In this document: positions 27,621 through 34,742 of the stretch, in pieces
How positions within the stretch are numbered: the stretch's first letter is position 1
Layout of the letters: each line of letters begins with the position of its first letter
Source: CAZEAP01 sp964510315
GTDB taxonomy: Bacteria > Planctomycetota > Brocadiia > SM23-32
Assembly: GCA_964510315.1 (NCBI GenBank)
Contig: CAZEAP010000028.1
Coordinates: 1 to 47,321 of the forward strand
Length of the DNA stretch: 47,321 nucleotides
Direction of reading: 5' to 3'
Made by a program: the position numbers and the translations under genes
Notes under the pieces: generated by a model
The model's database searches: none
What the model was told of the DNA's origin: nothing
The model's input: only the letters and a program-made list of their open reading frames with translations

Positions 27621-28136
27621 TCAATCGGTCCCGCTCTTCTCCTGTTCGCCGCGCTGGCGACTGTGCCCGGCAGCCCGTTCGCCCAGCAGGGCTCCGGCGA
27701 AGTCCAGGTCCTCCGTGCGCTGCTGCTCTTCGACTCCGGCCCCGGCAAACTCGGCTCGCTCCGCCCGCCCGCAGAGCGCCCTCCATCGTTCCGCCGCGTC
27801 CTCGCCGCCGAAGGCCCGCGGGGCCGCGTCGGCAAGCTCCCGCGGTGTCATCGTCCGGGTCGGAAGGTCCGTGGCCTCGGCCAGGCCCTGCCGGACTGCC
27901 TGCATGAGACGGGCGTAGAATTCCGGTGCCTCCCTCCCGGCAAGGTTTTCGGGCAGGGCGGGGCCGTTCGGCCGTTGGGGCGGGGATGGCGAATTCCGCG
28001 CGCGCAGCAGCAGGTAGAGTGCTCCCAGGAGAACACCGCCCATTGCCAGGCCGATCAGGCCGATCCGCGGAGCAAATCCGGGGCTCCCCGCCGTGATCGG
28101 CCCGAGCGGCCCCAGGATGTCGCCGGACAGGCCCAT
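27621..28136 (-). CDS. DUF4381-like single-pass membrane protein
   Basis: A 171-residue protein. It has a short N-terminal tail, a membrane segment (about residues 25-47) and a helical cytoplasmic part with the FYARLMQAVRQGL and RAERAEFAG patterns typical of DUF4381, the partner protein in Bat (MoxR-vWA) loci. The ATG at 28136 is chosen because GGAG lies eight bases upstream; a longer frame would run into the repeat array. It is 15 bases upstream of the BatA-like gene and surely co-transcribed with it. Confidence 0.65.
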   Translation of the reverse strand: MGLSGDILGPLGPITAGSPGFAPRIGLIGLAMGGVLLGALYLLLRARNSPSPPQRPNGPALPENLAGREAPEFYARLMQAVRQGLAEATDLPTRTMTPRELADAAPRAFGGEDAAERWRALCGRAERAEFAGAGVEEQQRTEDLDFAGALLGERAAGHSRQRGEQEKSGTD

Positions 28137-28240
28137 GGTGTCGGCTCCGGATCGGACGGTTGAGCGAACCGGTGTCAGTGTACGTTGGGGGGGGCGTATC
28201 CGCAAGCCTGCGGCTGTCCCCTTCGGTTGGCACGGAATGC

Positions 28241-28710
28241 AGACACAGATCGACACTGATGGACACTGATGGACAGAAACGACAGAGCGAACGAAAGACG
28301 CGACGGCTCTCTGCGTCTGTCAGCGGTTCTTACCCGGTCGGGCGTCAGCCGATTGGAACGGAAAGAAGACACAGATCGACACTGATGGACACTGATGTAC
28401 AGAAACGACAGAGCGAACGAAAGACGCGACGGCTACCTGCGTCTGTCAGCGGTTCTTACCCGGTCGGGCGTCAGCCGATTGGAACGGAATGAAGACACAG
28501 ATCGACACTGATGGACACGGATGTACAGAAACGACAGAGCGAACGAAAGATATGATGGCTCTCTGCGTCTGTCAGCGGTTCTTACCCGGTCGGGCGTCAG
28601 CCGATTGGAACGGAATGAAGACACAGATTGACACTGATGGACACTGATGTACAGAAACGACAGAGTGAACGAAAGACGCGACGGCTACCTGCGTCTGTCA
28701 GCGGTTCTTA
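28241..28710. repeat. 126-bp tandem repeat array, 3.7 units
   Basis: Three full units (28241-28366, 28367-28492, 28493-28618) and a 92-base partial unit (28619-28710) are nearly identical; a degraded relic of a further unit may start near 28224. Each unit begins AGACACAGATCGACACTGAT, has two copies of ACACTGATGG, then a conserved stretch including CTGTCAGCGGTTCTTACCCG. Units 1 and 3 read GGCTCTCTGCG where units 2 and 4 read GGCTACCTGCG. The array fills the divergent gap between the BatA/DUF4381 genes and the second ECF sigma gene. Open frames within it exist only because 126 is a multiple of three. Confidence 0.9.
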
Positions 28711-28787
28711 ATCTGTTCGGGCCTGTTCTTGCCCCGCCCTGCCGACAGGTTGGATTCACGGCGGGGTTGCGGTATATTGACGCGGAT

Positions 28788-28815
28788 GGAACAAAACGCC
28801 CCTTGAGCCGTCTAA
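28788..28815 (+). promoter_or_regulatory. ECF-type promoter directly upstream of the second ECF sigma gene
   Basis: GGAAC (28788-28792) is followed after 17 bases by GTCTAA (28810-28815). Counting the E. coli sigmaE frame (GGAAC plus two bases, N16, TCTAA), the spacing is ideal. The ATG at 28831 is just downstream, with GGAAG as the ribosome site. An alternative housekeeping promoter, TTGGAT-N17-TATATT, lies at 28750-28778. Confidence 0.5.
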
Positions 28816-28830
28816 TATTCGGAAGCAGTG

Positions 28831-29421
28831 ATGGGAGAAGCTTCACCCAACGATGCGCAGCTCGTCCGCCGTTCCCGGGACGGAGACACGGCCGCCTTCG
28901 GGCGACTGGTTGAGCGGCACCAGGACTACATCTATAACGCCGTGTTCCACCTGGTGGGCGATGAGTTGCGGGCCGAGAGCCTGGCCCAGGAGGTCTTCGT
29001 CCGGGCCTTCGAGGCGCTTGACGGCTTCGAGGGGCGGGCCAAGTTTACCACCTGGATTTACGGGATCATGCTCAACACGGTGCGTAGTTTCTGGCGGCGC
29101 AGCGGGCGCCGGACCGTCTTCAGCCTGGACCGACCGGCCGGGGATGACGCTCCCAGGCCGTATCTGCCCGCCGAAGGTGACGGGCCGGTAGAGGCCGCGC
29201 TCCGGCGGGAAGACCTCCAGGCGGTGCGCGGGGCCATCGGCGACCTGGAGGACGAGATGCGGGAGATCATCGTGCTGCGCGACATACAGGGGCTGAAGTA
29301 CGAGGAACTGGCCGAGGCGCTCGATCTGCCGCTTGGCACCGTGAAAAGCCGGCTCTACCGGGCGCGCAGGAGCCTGAAAGAAAAGCTGGAAGACTACTAC
29401 GGCGATCGAAATGAATCCTGA
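28831..29421 (+). CDS. ECF-family RNA polymerase sigma factor (RpoE-like)
   Basis: A 196-residue ECF sigma factor. Region 2 is DYIYNAVFHLVGDELRAESLAQEVFVRAFEALDGF and the following KFTTWIYGIMLNTVRSFWRR; region 4 is LEDEMREIIVLRDIQGLKYEELAEALDLPLGTVKSRLYRARRSLK. It is closer to the classical RpoE group than the other ECF factor here. I start at ATG 28831 rather than GTG 28828 because GGAAG lies five bases before the ATG. Its end overlaps the anti-sigma gene by 11 bases, so the two are coupled. An ECF-type promoter upstream suggests autoregulation. Confidence 0.93.
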   Translation: MGEASPNDAQLVRRSRDGDTAAFGRLVERHQDYIYNAVFHLVGDELRAESLAQEVFVRAFEALDGFEGRAKFTTWIYGIMLNTVRSFWRRSGRRTVFSLDRPAGDDAPRPYLPAEGDGPVEAALRREDLQAVRGAIGDLEDEMREIIVLRDIQGLKYEELAEALDLPLGTVKSRLYRARRSLKEKLEDYYGDRNES

Positions 29422-30547
29422 TTGTGAACAGTTCCGTGAACGCTTCTCTGAGTATATCGACGGAGAACTCGACGAACGCCGGCGCGACGCCCTGGAGGCA
29501 CACCTGGAGGGCTGCCCGGCCTGTCGGGAGGAACTCGAGGGCTGGCGCCGAACTCTCGACGCCGTTGGGGGGCTGCCCCGACGGGCGGCGCCGGAGGGTT
29601 TTGCGGACCGCGTGACGGCCCGCCTCGGCGAAAGCGGCGGCCGGCCTCAACGCGGAAAGGTTCTCCAGCTCTGGACGCGCGTTCTGCCGGTCGCGGCGAT
29701 GTTCCTGCTGGTGCTGGGACTGGCCTTCCTGGTCCACAAGAACGGGCTCTTCGAGCATGTCACGAAGCCGAAGCAGATGGCCATGTCCCGCGAGGTCCGC
29801 GTCCGGGAGGAGAAGCCGACGGAGGCGGCTCCTCCGGCCGCGCCGAGGCAGTTCGGAGAAGGGCAAGCCGGAGCGGCAGGCGGCCGCCCGGAAGCCGCGC
29901 CCGAGCCACCCTCGCGTGAGGAGACCCTCCGGTCGGTTGCTGCGAAGGCTCTCAAAGCTTCAGCCGACCGGAACGCCCGCGAACCCCTGAGCCGGCCGCG
30001 GACCGAGGAGGAAAAACAGCTTCTGTTCCGGCCTTTGAGGGCCAGAACTGCCGCCGGGCTCTCCTCGCCGGACCAGGTCCTGACGATGGAGGCGGAGAGC
30101 CCGCTGCGGCTGATGAGCCGGGCTCTGGCTGCCGCCGATGAGCAGGGGCTCCGGCCGGTCGTCAGTTTCCCCCGAGAAGGGTCGGTTGAGCTATACCTCG
30201 AGGTCCCTGCCGAGAGCTACGGCCGGCTGCTGGGTGAATTGAGTCGCATCGCCCACCCCGAAAGACAAAGCTTGCGGAACAGGGCCGGGGATGAGGACCG
30301 GTTCTTCCGGGCCGCGCTTGCGGAGTATCGGCGCCAACTGCGGCACATGTCGCGAAGGTGGAAGGAGACGGCGGAGGGCCGTGCGTCCGCGCCGCGCAGA
30401 CCCGTGAGCCTGGAAGCCGGGGCGGCCGACGCGACCGCCGACATGCTCGGGAAGCCCTCCCTGCGCGAAGCGGACAAAGCCCCCGGACGCCGCTCACGGC
30501 CCGTGACCCTGCGCGTTTCGATCCGGACGAAGGCTAACCGCCAGTAG
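29411..30547 (+). CDS. Zinc-binding (ZAS/zf-HC2) membrane anti-sigma factor
   Basis: A 378-residue membrane protein. The N-terminal cytoplasmic domain carries the anti-sigma zinc motif His31-x3-Cys35-x2-Cys38 (EAHLEGCPACREEL). One membrane segment (about 91-109) follows, then a long periplasmic part rich in Ala, Pro and Arg with conserved-looking patches (SPLRLMSRALAAADEQGL, VELYLEVPAESYGRLLGEL). It should hold the upstream ECF sigma factor at the membrane and release it after a signal, probably by proteolysis. It overlaps the sigma gene start-to-stop. Its 3' end overlaps the convergent small gene by 14 bases. Confidence 0.88.
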   Translation: MNPDCEQFRERFSEYIDGELDERRRDALEAHLEGCPACREELEGWRRTLDAVGGLPRRAAPEGFADRVTARLGESGGRPQRGKVLQLWTRVLPVAAMFLLVLGLAFLVHKNGLFEHVTKPKQMAMSREVRVREEKPTEAAPPAAPRQFGEGQAGAAGGRPEAAPEPPSREETLRSVAAKALKASADRNAREPLSRPRTEEEKQLLFRPLRARTAAGLSSPDQVLTMEAESPLRLMSRALAAADEQGLRPVVSFPREGSVELYLEVPAESYGRLLGELSRIAHPERQSLRNRAGDEDRFFRAALAEYRRQLRHMSRRWKETAEGRASAPRRPVSLEAGAADATADMLGKPSLREADKAPGRRSRPVTLRVSIRTKANRQ

Positions 30548-30869
30548 TCCCGTCATCCCCGCTGGAGCCCGACCCGGAGCCGCTCCGAAACAGCCATCCG
30601 AGCAGGCAGCCGGACTTTTCCTCGGCCGGTTCGGAGGTCATGAACTCCTTCTGCTTCTCCCGCGCCAGCATGGCGGCGACCAGGCCCTCGATGTCCTCGT
30701 AGCGGCGGTAAACCGCGGGGAACTCCTCGGCGAGGGCGAGCACGTTCTCGGCCTGGCGGCGAAGATCGCGGTACTTCCCCTCACCCGTCTCGAGGTATTC
30801 GCGCAGTTTCTCGCGCAGGTCTTTCAGATGGAGTTCGAATTCCTGCGCTGTCAGTGAACTCTTACCCAC
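30534..30869 (-). CDS. Small helical protein of unknown function
   Basis: A 111-residue protein, almost entirely helical and charged over residues 8-80 (LHLKDLREKLREYLETGEGK and following), ending in a Cys-Leu-Leu-Gly-Trp hydrophobic patch and a Ser/Gly-rich tail. The hydrophobic patch could be a weak membrane contact. GTG start at 30869 with GGAGG eight bases upstream. It overlaps the anti-sigma gene tail by 14 bases on the opposite strand. No family recognised. Confidence 0.65.
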   Translation of the reverse strand: MGKSSLTAQEFELHLKDLREKLREYLETGEGKYRDLRRQAENVLALAEEFPAVYRRYEDIEGLVAAMLAREKQKEFMTSEPAEEKSGCLLGWLFRSGSGSGSSGDDGTTGG

Positions 30870-30963
30870 GGGGGATGCCTCCGAACGGGCGCTCTCTGCC
30901 GTCCCGTCAATTCTATCGCACTTGTTTCCCGGAGCAAACGGCGGCCGGCCCGGCTACGCGGAG

Positions 30964-30992
30964 TTGAAAACCCGTGCGCGCCTGGGTATACC
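30964..30992 (+). promoter_or_regulatory. sigma70-type promoter of the 31.1-kb membrane protein gene
   Basis: TTGAAA (30964-30969, five of six) and TATACC (30987-30992, four of six) have a 17-base spacer. Transcription would start near 30999. The first of two direct repeats overlaps the -35 box and spacer. Confidence 0.45.
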
Positions 30993-31045
30993 GTCGTCCA
31001 CCGGAACGGTCCGGTCGTTGTCGCCTGAAAACCCGTGCATGCCTG
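30965..31045 (+). repeat. Pair of 20-bp direct repeats around a promoter
   Basis: TGAAAACCCGTGC followed by two variable bases and GCCTG occurs at 30965-30984 and 31026-31045, 61 bases apart start to start, with 18 of 20 identical. One copy overlaps the promoter core and the other lies in the leader just before the ribosome site, a layout typical of repressor binding. Confidence 0.55.
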
Positions 31046-31065
31046 CGAGACTGTGGAGGAGGAAG

Positions 31066-31647
31066 ATGGGGATGATAAAGACTGCCGGGATTTACCTCGT
31101 GGCGGCGGCTCTGTCGTGGTTTGTCGTTTCCCTCACCTGGAGCGCGGCCGGCCTGGTCCTCGGTGGCGCGGGCGTGGCCGGGGACGAAGCAGTCCGGGAA
31201 GAGATGCGCGAGATACTCCAGCGTCACGGCGTGCCGGTGGAGGACTTCCCGGAGACTACTACGGAGAGGATCCGGTGGGTCAGGGAGCTGCCCCCGGGAG
31301 CGCGAGAGGACATGCAGGCGCTGATCCAGCGAGAGGTCCTTTCCCGGACGAACTGGTTCGTGCCGGCGCTGATTGTCAGCGGCGTGGTGTTCGGGGTTCT
31401 GGGACTGCTGGCGGGCTTTTTCAGCAGGGAGTACGTGCTGGTAGGGGTCGTGCCGGTCCTGACGTTCTTCATCCGCAATCCGCTCACTTACATGGAGCCG
31501 GCGCGCGGGCTGCCGTGGGTGCGGCAACTCCTGATAGTCGCGGTCGGGCAGTTCGGCGCCGTTTACCTGTTCGGCTGGCTCGGGGCGAGGCTCGGCCGCA
31601 AGCGCGACCGCCGGCGCTGGGAACGGGACAAGCCTTCGCAGCGGTGA
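31066..31647 (+). CDS. Multi-pass membrane protein of unknown function
   Basis: A 193-residue protein with hydrophobic segments at about 5-35, 106-135 (with a central FSREYV turn) and 150-175. A charged loop of about 60 residues (GDEAVREEMREILQRHG and on) lies between the first two, and the C-terminus is strongly basic (GRKRDRRRWERDK), consistent with a cytoplasmic end. The ATG at 31066 follows GGAGGAGG closely; a second ATG lies two codons on. No family recognised. It is flanked by a promoter with direct repeats. Confidence 0.75.
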   Translation: MGMIKTAGIYLVAAALSWFVVSLTWSAAGLVLGGAGVAGDEAVREEMREILQRHGVPVEDFPETTTERIRWVRELPPGAREDMQALIQREVLSRTNWFVPALIVSGVVFGVLGLLAGFFSREYVLVGVVPVLTFFIRNPLTYMEPARGLPWVRQLLIVAVGQFGAVYLFGWLGARLGRKRDRRRWERDKPSQR

Positions 31648-31687
31648 CGGGCTCCCGGGACACGTTCTGCCTCACAGTCCAGCCGGG

Positions 31688-32494
31688 CTACTGCGGCTCG
31701 CCGTGCTGCGTCCGACGATGGAACTTTGCCTGGAGTTCCGGGCAGACAGTGTCCTCCTTGATGGCGCGCATCTGCTTGACCACCTTGTCCACGCAGGCGT
31801 TGAGCATGAACTCGCCCTTTTCGGCGGTGGCCCCCCGGGCGTCGCCGGCGTAGTGGGTGGGATGGTCGGCATACCAGCTAATGGACGTGTCCAGGTCGGG
31901 CAGGTGGGCCATGCGTTCCCGCGAGCGCCCGTGCTCCGGGTCGCCGAGGTCCTCCATGTGGACCAGTTCGGGGTAAAGGTGGAGCATCACGCAGGTCTCC
32001 ATCTCATCGGCGTGCCCGCCGAAATCGCTGTCGCGTATCTCGTGCCACTTCTGCCGCGGCCCCTCCTCCATCTCGTAGTAATCCGAGGAATAGACCACGT
32101 AATCGCGCGGCTCCTCCAGAAGGGATCGGAGGAAGAAGTGGAGCATGCTGGTATTGCCGCCGTGGCCGTTGACGATGAGGATCTTATCGAAGCCGTTCCG
32201 CGCGATCTCCTCCATCGTGGCCTCCAGCAGCGGCATCAGCAGGCGGCGCGTCAGGGCGACGGTGCCGCGGTAGTGGCGGGCGGTGAATATCTTGCCGAAG
32301 TAGTAGGAGGGGAACACGACGGCCGGCTCGATCTCCGCTGCTCGTTCGGCGACGGCGTCGGCCACCATCTGGTCGGTCCCCACCGGCAGGTGAGGCCCGT
32401 GCCGTTCGACGCAACCCATCGGCAGCAGGCAAAGCCGGTCGGCTTCCTCAACCGCCGCGTCCATATTCTCGGAAGTTATGTGCAACCACAGCAT
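31688..32494 (-). CDS. Creatininase-family amidohydrolase
   Basis: A 268-residue metal-dependent amidohydrolase. The family signature is present: Glu30 and His32 in GCVERHGPHLPVGTD with Asp41, His111 in VNGHGGN, and a late Glu in GGHADEMETC. The trio is that of creatininase, MftE and formamide hydrolases in riboflavin/F420 synthesis, so the substrate is open. The ATG at 32494 is preferred because GGAGAGAG lies upstream; a longer frame to 32575 overlaps the next gene. No mycofactocin or flavin genes are nearby. Confidence 0.88.
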   Translation of the reverse strand: MLWLHITSENMDAAVEEADRLCLLPMGCVERHGPHLPVGTDQMVADAVAERAAEIEPAVVFPSYYFGKIFTARHYRGTVALTRRLLMPLLEATMEEIARNGFDKILIVNGHGGNTSMLHFFLRSLLEEPRDYVVYSSDYYEMEEGPRQKWHEIRDSDFGGHADEMETCVMLHLYPELVHMEDLGDPEHGRSRERMAHLPDLDTSISWYADHPTHYAGDARGATAEKGEFMLNACVDKVVKQMRAIKEDTVCPELQAKFHRRTQHGEPQ

Positions 32495-32571
32495 GTGCTC
32501 TCTCCAACCTGGGAAACCGCCCTGAAATGCCTCTGCCATCGAGCCGGGCGTCTCAGGGCGGCGTTTCTGCC

Positions 32572-33176
32572 TCACTGTTCCGTCTTCTTGTCACCGGCCT
32601 TTTGGGTGACCGGGTGCTCGAGATCGCCCACGCGCAGGGCGCCTGTGCGGGCGGCGCCCTCGGCGTTGGGCAGCACCTTGTACTGGACGGCGCCCATGCC
32701 CCGGCCATTTCCTTCGCCCTCAACGACCAGCCAATCGCGGTTGCTTACGGCGACCCATTCCCGATTCCGGGAAGCGGGCACACCCACCCAGAACAGGCCG
32801 CCATCAGGCCCGACGCTCCGTTCAGCCGGCACCAGCCGGTGACGGCCACGCCGCCGCTGATGACCGGGTTGGGCGCCGCCTCGGGGCCGTACGCGCCGAA
32901 GGTCATGTTGACCGTCTCGTCGGCCGGGTCCTCGGAGCCGAAATCGGCGGTCTCCCGAAACACTTCGCCGCGCCGCAGCAGGATGGTGTCCCCGGTGCGG
33001 GCGCTCCGGTGCGCCCGGGCCAGCGTGCGCCAGGCCGTCGACGGGCGCAGGCCGTCGCGGCCGTCGTCGCCGCCGGTGGAAATGTAGTACGTGGTGCCCA
33101 GGGCGGTGGCGTTCACGCTCCAGGCGGAGAGCAGCGACGCCAGCAGGCAAGCCCCAAGGATGGGTTTGCGGTGCAT
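32572..33176 (-). pseudogene. Frameshifted exported beta-helix/BACON chimera
   Basis: The first frame (33176 to 32745) begins with a signal peptide and the N-cap of a right-handed beta-helix protein (TYYISTGGDDGRDGLRPSTAW, then GDTILLRRGEVFRE and GAYGPEAAPNPVISGG). It ends out of frame. A second frame carries a complete BACON-type domain (FWVGVPASRN, VAVSNRDWLVV, RTGALRVGDLEHPVTQKA) to the stop at 32572. Adding one G to the GGG run at 32809-32811 joins them into about 200 residues. The beta-helix core is missing, so the gene is either internally deleted plus frameshifted, or the single-base loss is a sequencing error. AAGGGA precedes the ATG. Confidence 0.6.
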
Positions 33177-33217
33177 CAGAAATCCCTTCAGTTCCGGTGT
33201 TCGCCGCGGCGGCCGGC

Positions 33218-34660
33218 TCACTGCATCGAGTCCAGTTGCTTGCGCAGCATCTGGTTTGCCAGGCGCGGGTCCGCGTTGCCGCGGGTCAGCCTCATCACTT
33301 GCCCCACCAGCGCGCCGACGGCTTTCTTCTTCCCGGCCAGGTAGTCTTCGACGGGATCGGGGTTCTCCTCGATGACCTGTCGGATGATGGGAGCCAGCTC
33401 ATCCTCGTCGCTGATCTGCTCGGCCCCTTCCTGTTCGACCAGGGCGGCGGCTTCCTTGCCGGTCTCGGCCATCTTCGCCATGATCTTCCGCGCCGCCTGG
33501 GCGTTGATCTTGCCTTCATCGAGTAACGCGACCAGTTCGGCCATCTCCGCCGGGTCAATCTCGAATTCGTCGATGCCGATTTTCCTCTCGTTGATCCGTG
33601 CCAGCACCTCATTGATGATCCAATTGGCCGTGCTCCGCGGGCTGTCGTGGTGGCGGAGGCATCCCTCGTAGTAGTCGGCCAGTTCCCTGGAGTCGGTCAG
33701 CACGCCGGCGTTGTATTCGCTGATGCCGTACTCTTCTACGAATCGTCGGCGCCGCCGATGGGGAAGCTCCGGCACGGTGCCCCGGAGTCGCTCCAGCATG
33801 TCGTCGGTTACCTTCACCGGCAGAAGGTCCGGCTCCGGGAAGTAGCGGTAGTCCTTCGCCTCTTCTTTGGTGCGCATGGGCGCGGTGCGGTCCCGTTCCT
33901 CGTCCCACAGCCGAGTTTCCATCGCCACCGGCTCGCCCTCCTCGAGTCGCTTGGTCTGGCGGCGTATCTCGTATTGCAGGGCTCCCCGGACGGCCTTCAT
34001 TGAGTTGAGGTTTTTGATCTCGACCCGGGTGCCGAGCCCCTCGCTGCCGGCGGGCCGCATGCTGATGCTGGCCTCAAAACGGAGCGAGCCCTCCTGCATC
34101 TTGCAGTCCGACACCTCGGCGTAGAGCAGCAGTTGGCGGAGGGTTGACATGAAGGCGTCGGCCTCATCGACGCTGTGCATGTCGGGGGCGGTGACGATTT
34201 CCAGCAGGGGGGTGCCGGCGCGGTTCAGGTCGACCAGGCTGTTGTCGGCGCCCGGGTAGTCCACGTGGAGGTTCTTGCCCGCGTCCTCTTCCAGATGCAC
34301 GTTCAAGATGCCGACCTTCCGCGTATCGCCGTCGAGGGACACCTCGAGGAAGCCGTCCTCGCCGAGGTTGCAGTAGTTCTGGGATATCTGGTAGTTCTTG
34401 GGCAGGTCGGGATAGTAGTAGTTTTTCCGGTCGAAGAAGGTCGGCTGGTTGATGCTGCAATGCAGCGCCAGGGCGGCTCGCAGGGCCAGCTTCAGGGCCT
34501 CCGCGTTCAGAACGGGCAGCACGCCCGGCATCCCGAGGCACACCGGGCAGGTCTGGCTGTTGGGCGGCTGTCCGAAGCGGGTGGCGCACGCGCACCACAG
34601 TTTGCTCTCGGTCATCAGCTCCGCGTGCGTTTCCAGTCCGATGACCGGTTCGTAGTCCAT
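33218..34660 (-). CDS. gatB: Asp-tRNA(Asn)/Glu-tRNA(Gln) amidotransferase subunit B
   Basis: The GatB subunit of the tRNA-dependent amidotransferase, which transamidates mischarged Glu-tRNA(Gln) or Asp-tRNA(Asn). About 480 residues, normal length. Landmarks are VIGLETHAEL, the zinc-site cysteines (CACATRFG and CPVCLGMPG), FDRKNYYYPDLPKNYQISQ and EDAGK in the kinase-like cradle, and the C-terminal helical and YqeY-like domain (MRLTRGNADPRLANQMLRKQL). ATG at 34660 with AAGGAG upstream; a GTG at 34663 is too close to that site. gatA and gatC are not adjacent. Confidence 0.96.
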   Translation of the reverse strand: MDYEPVIGLETHAELMTESKLWCACATRFGQPPNSQTCPVCLGMPGVLPVLNAEALKLALRAALALHCSINQPTFFDRKNYYYPDLPKNYQISQNYCNLGEDGFLEVSLDGDTRKVGILNVHLEEDAGKNLHVDYPGADNSLVDLNRAGTPLLEIVTAPDMHSVDEADAFMSTLRQLLLYAEVSDCKMQEGSLRFEASISMRPAGSEGLGTRVEIKNLNSMKAVRGALQYEIRRQTKRLEEGEPVAMETRLWDEERDRTAPMRTKEEAKDYRYFPEPDLLPVKVTDDMLERLRGTVPELPHRRRRRFVEEYGISEYNAGVLTDSRELADYYEGCLRHHDSPRSTANWIINEVLARINERKIGIDEFEIDPAEMAELVALLDEGKINAQAARKIMAKMAETGKEAAALVEQEGAEQISDEDELAPIIRQVIEENPDPVEDYLAGKKKAVGALVGQVMRLTRGNADPRLANQMLRKQLDSMQ

Positions 34661-34696
34661 CACGTCTCCTTGGCCCGTGTAGAGTTGGGCCTGCGC

Positions 34697-34725
34697 ATAT
34701 TAACAGTCCCCCGGCGGGCTGCCAA
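34697..34725 (-). promoter_or_regulatory. sigma70-type promoter of gatB
   Basis: On the minus strand TTGGCA (34725-34720, five of six) and TAATAT (34702-34697, four of six) have a 17-base spacer. Transcription would start near 34690, about 30 bases before the ATG. Confidence 0.5.
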
Positions 34726-34742
34726 CCGAAAGGTCTCGCAGG

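Noticed and set aside
28160..28624. Open frames on both strands in the repeat array
   Set aside because: The period is 126, a multiple of three, so the frames stay open by repetition alone; there is no ribosome site and no sensible protein boundary.
28241..28710. CRISPR array
   Set aside because: The repeated unit is 126 bases with no variable spacers and no cas genes nearby.
31003..31030. ECF-type promoter GGAAC near 31.0 kb
   Set aside because: The downstream element TGAAA is a weak match and overlaps the second direct repeat; a sigma70 site fits better.
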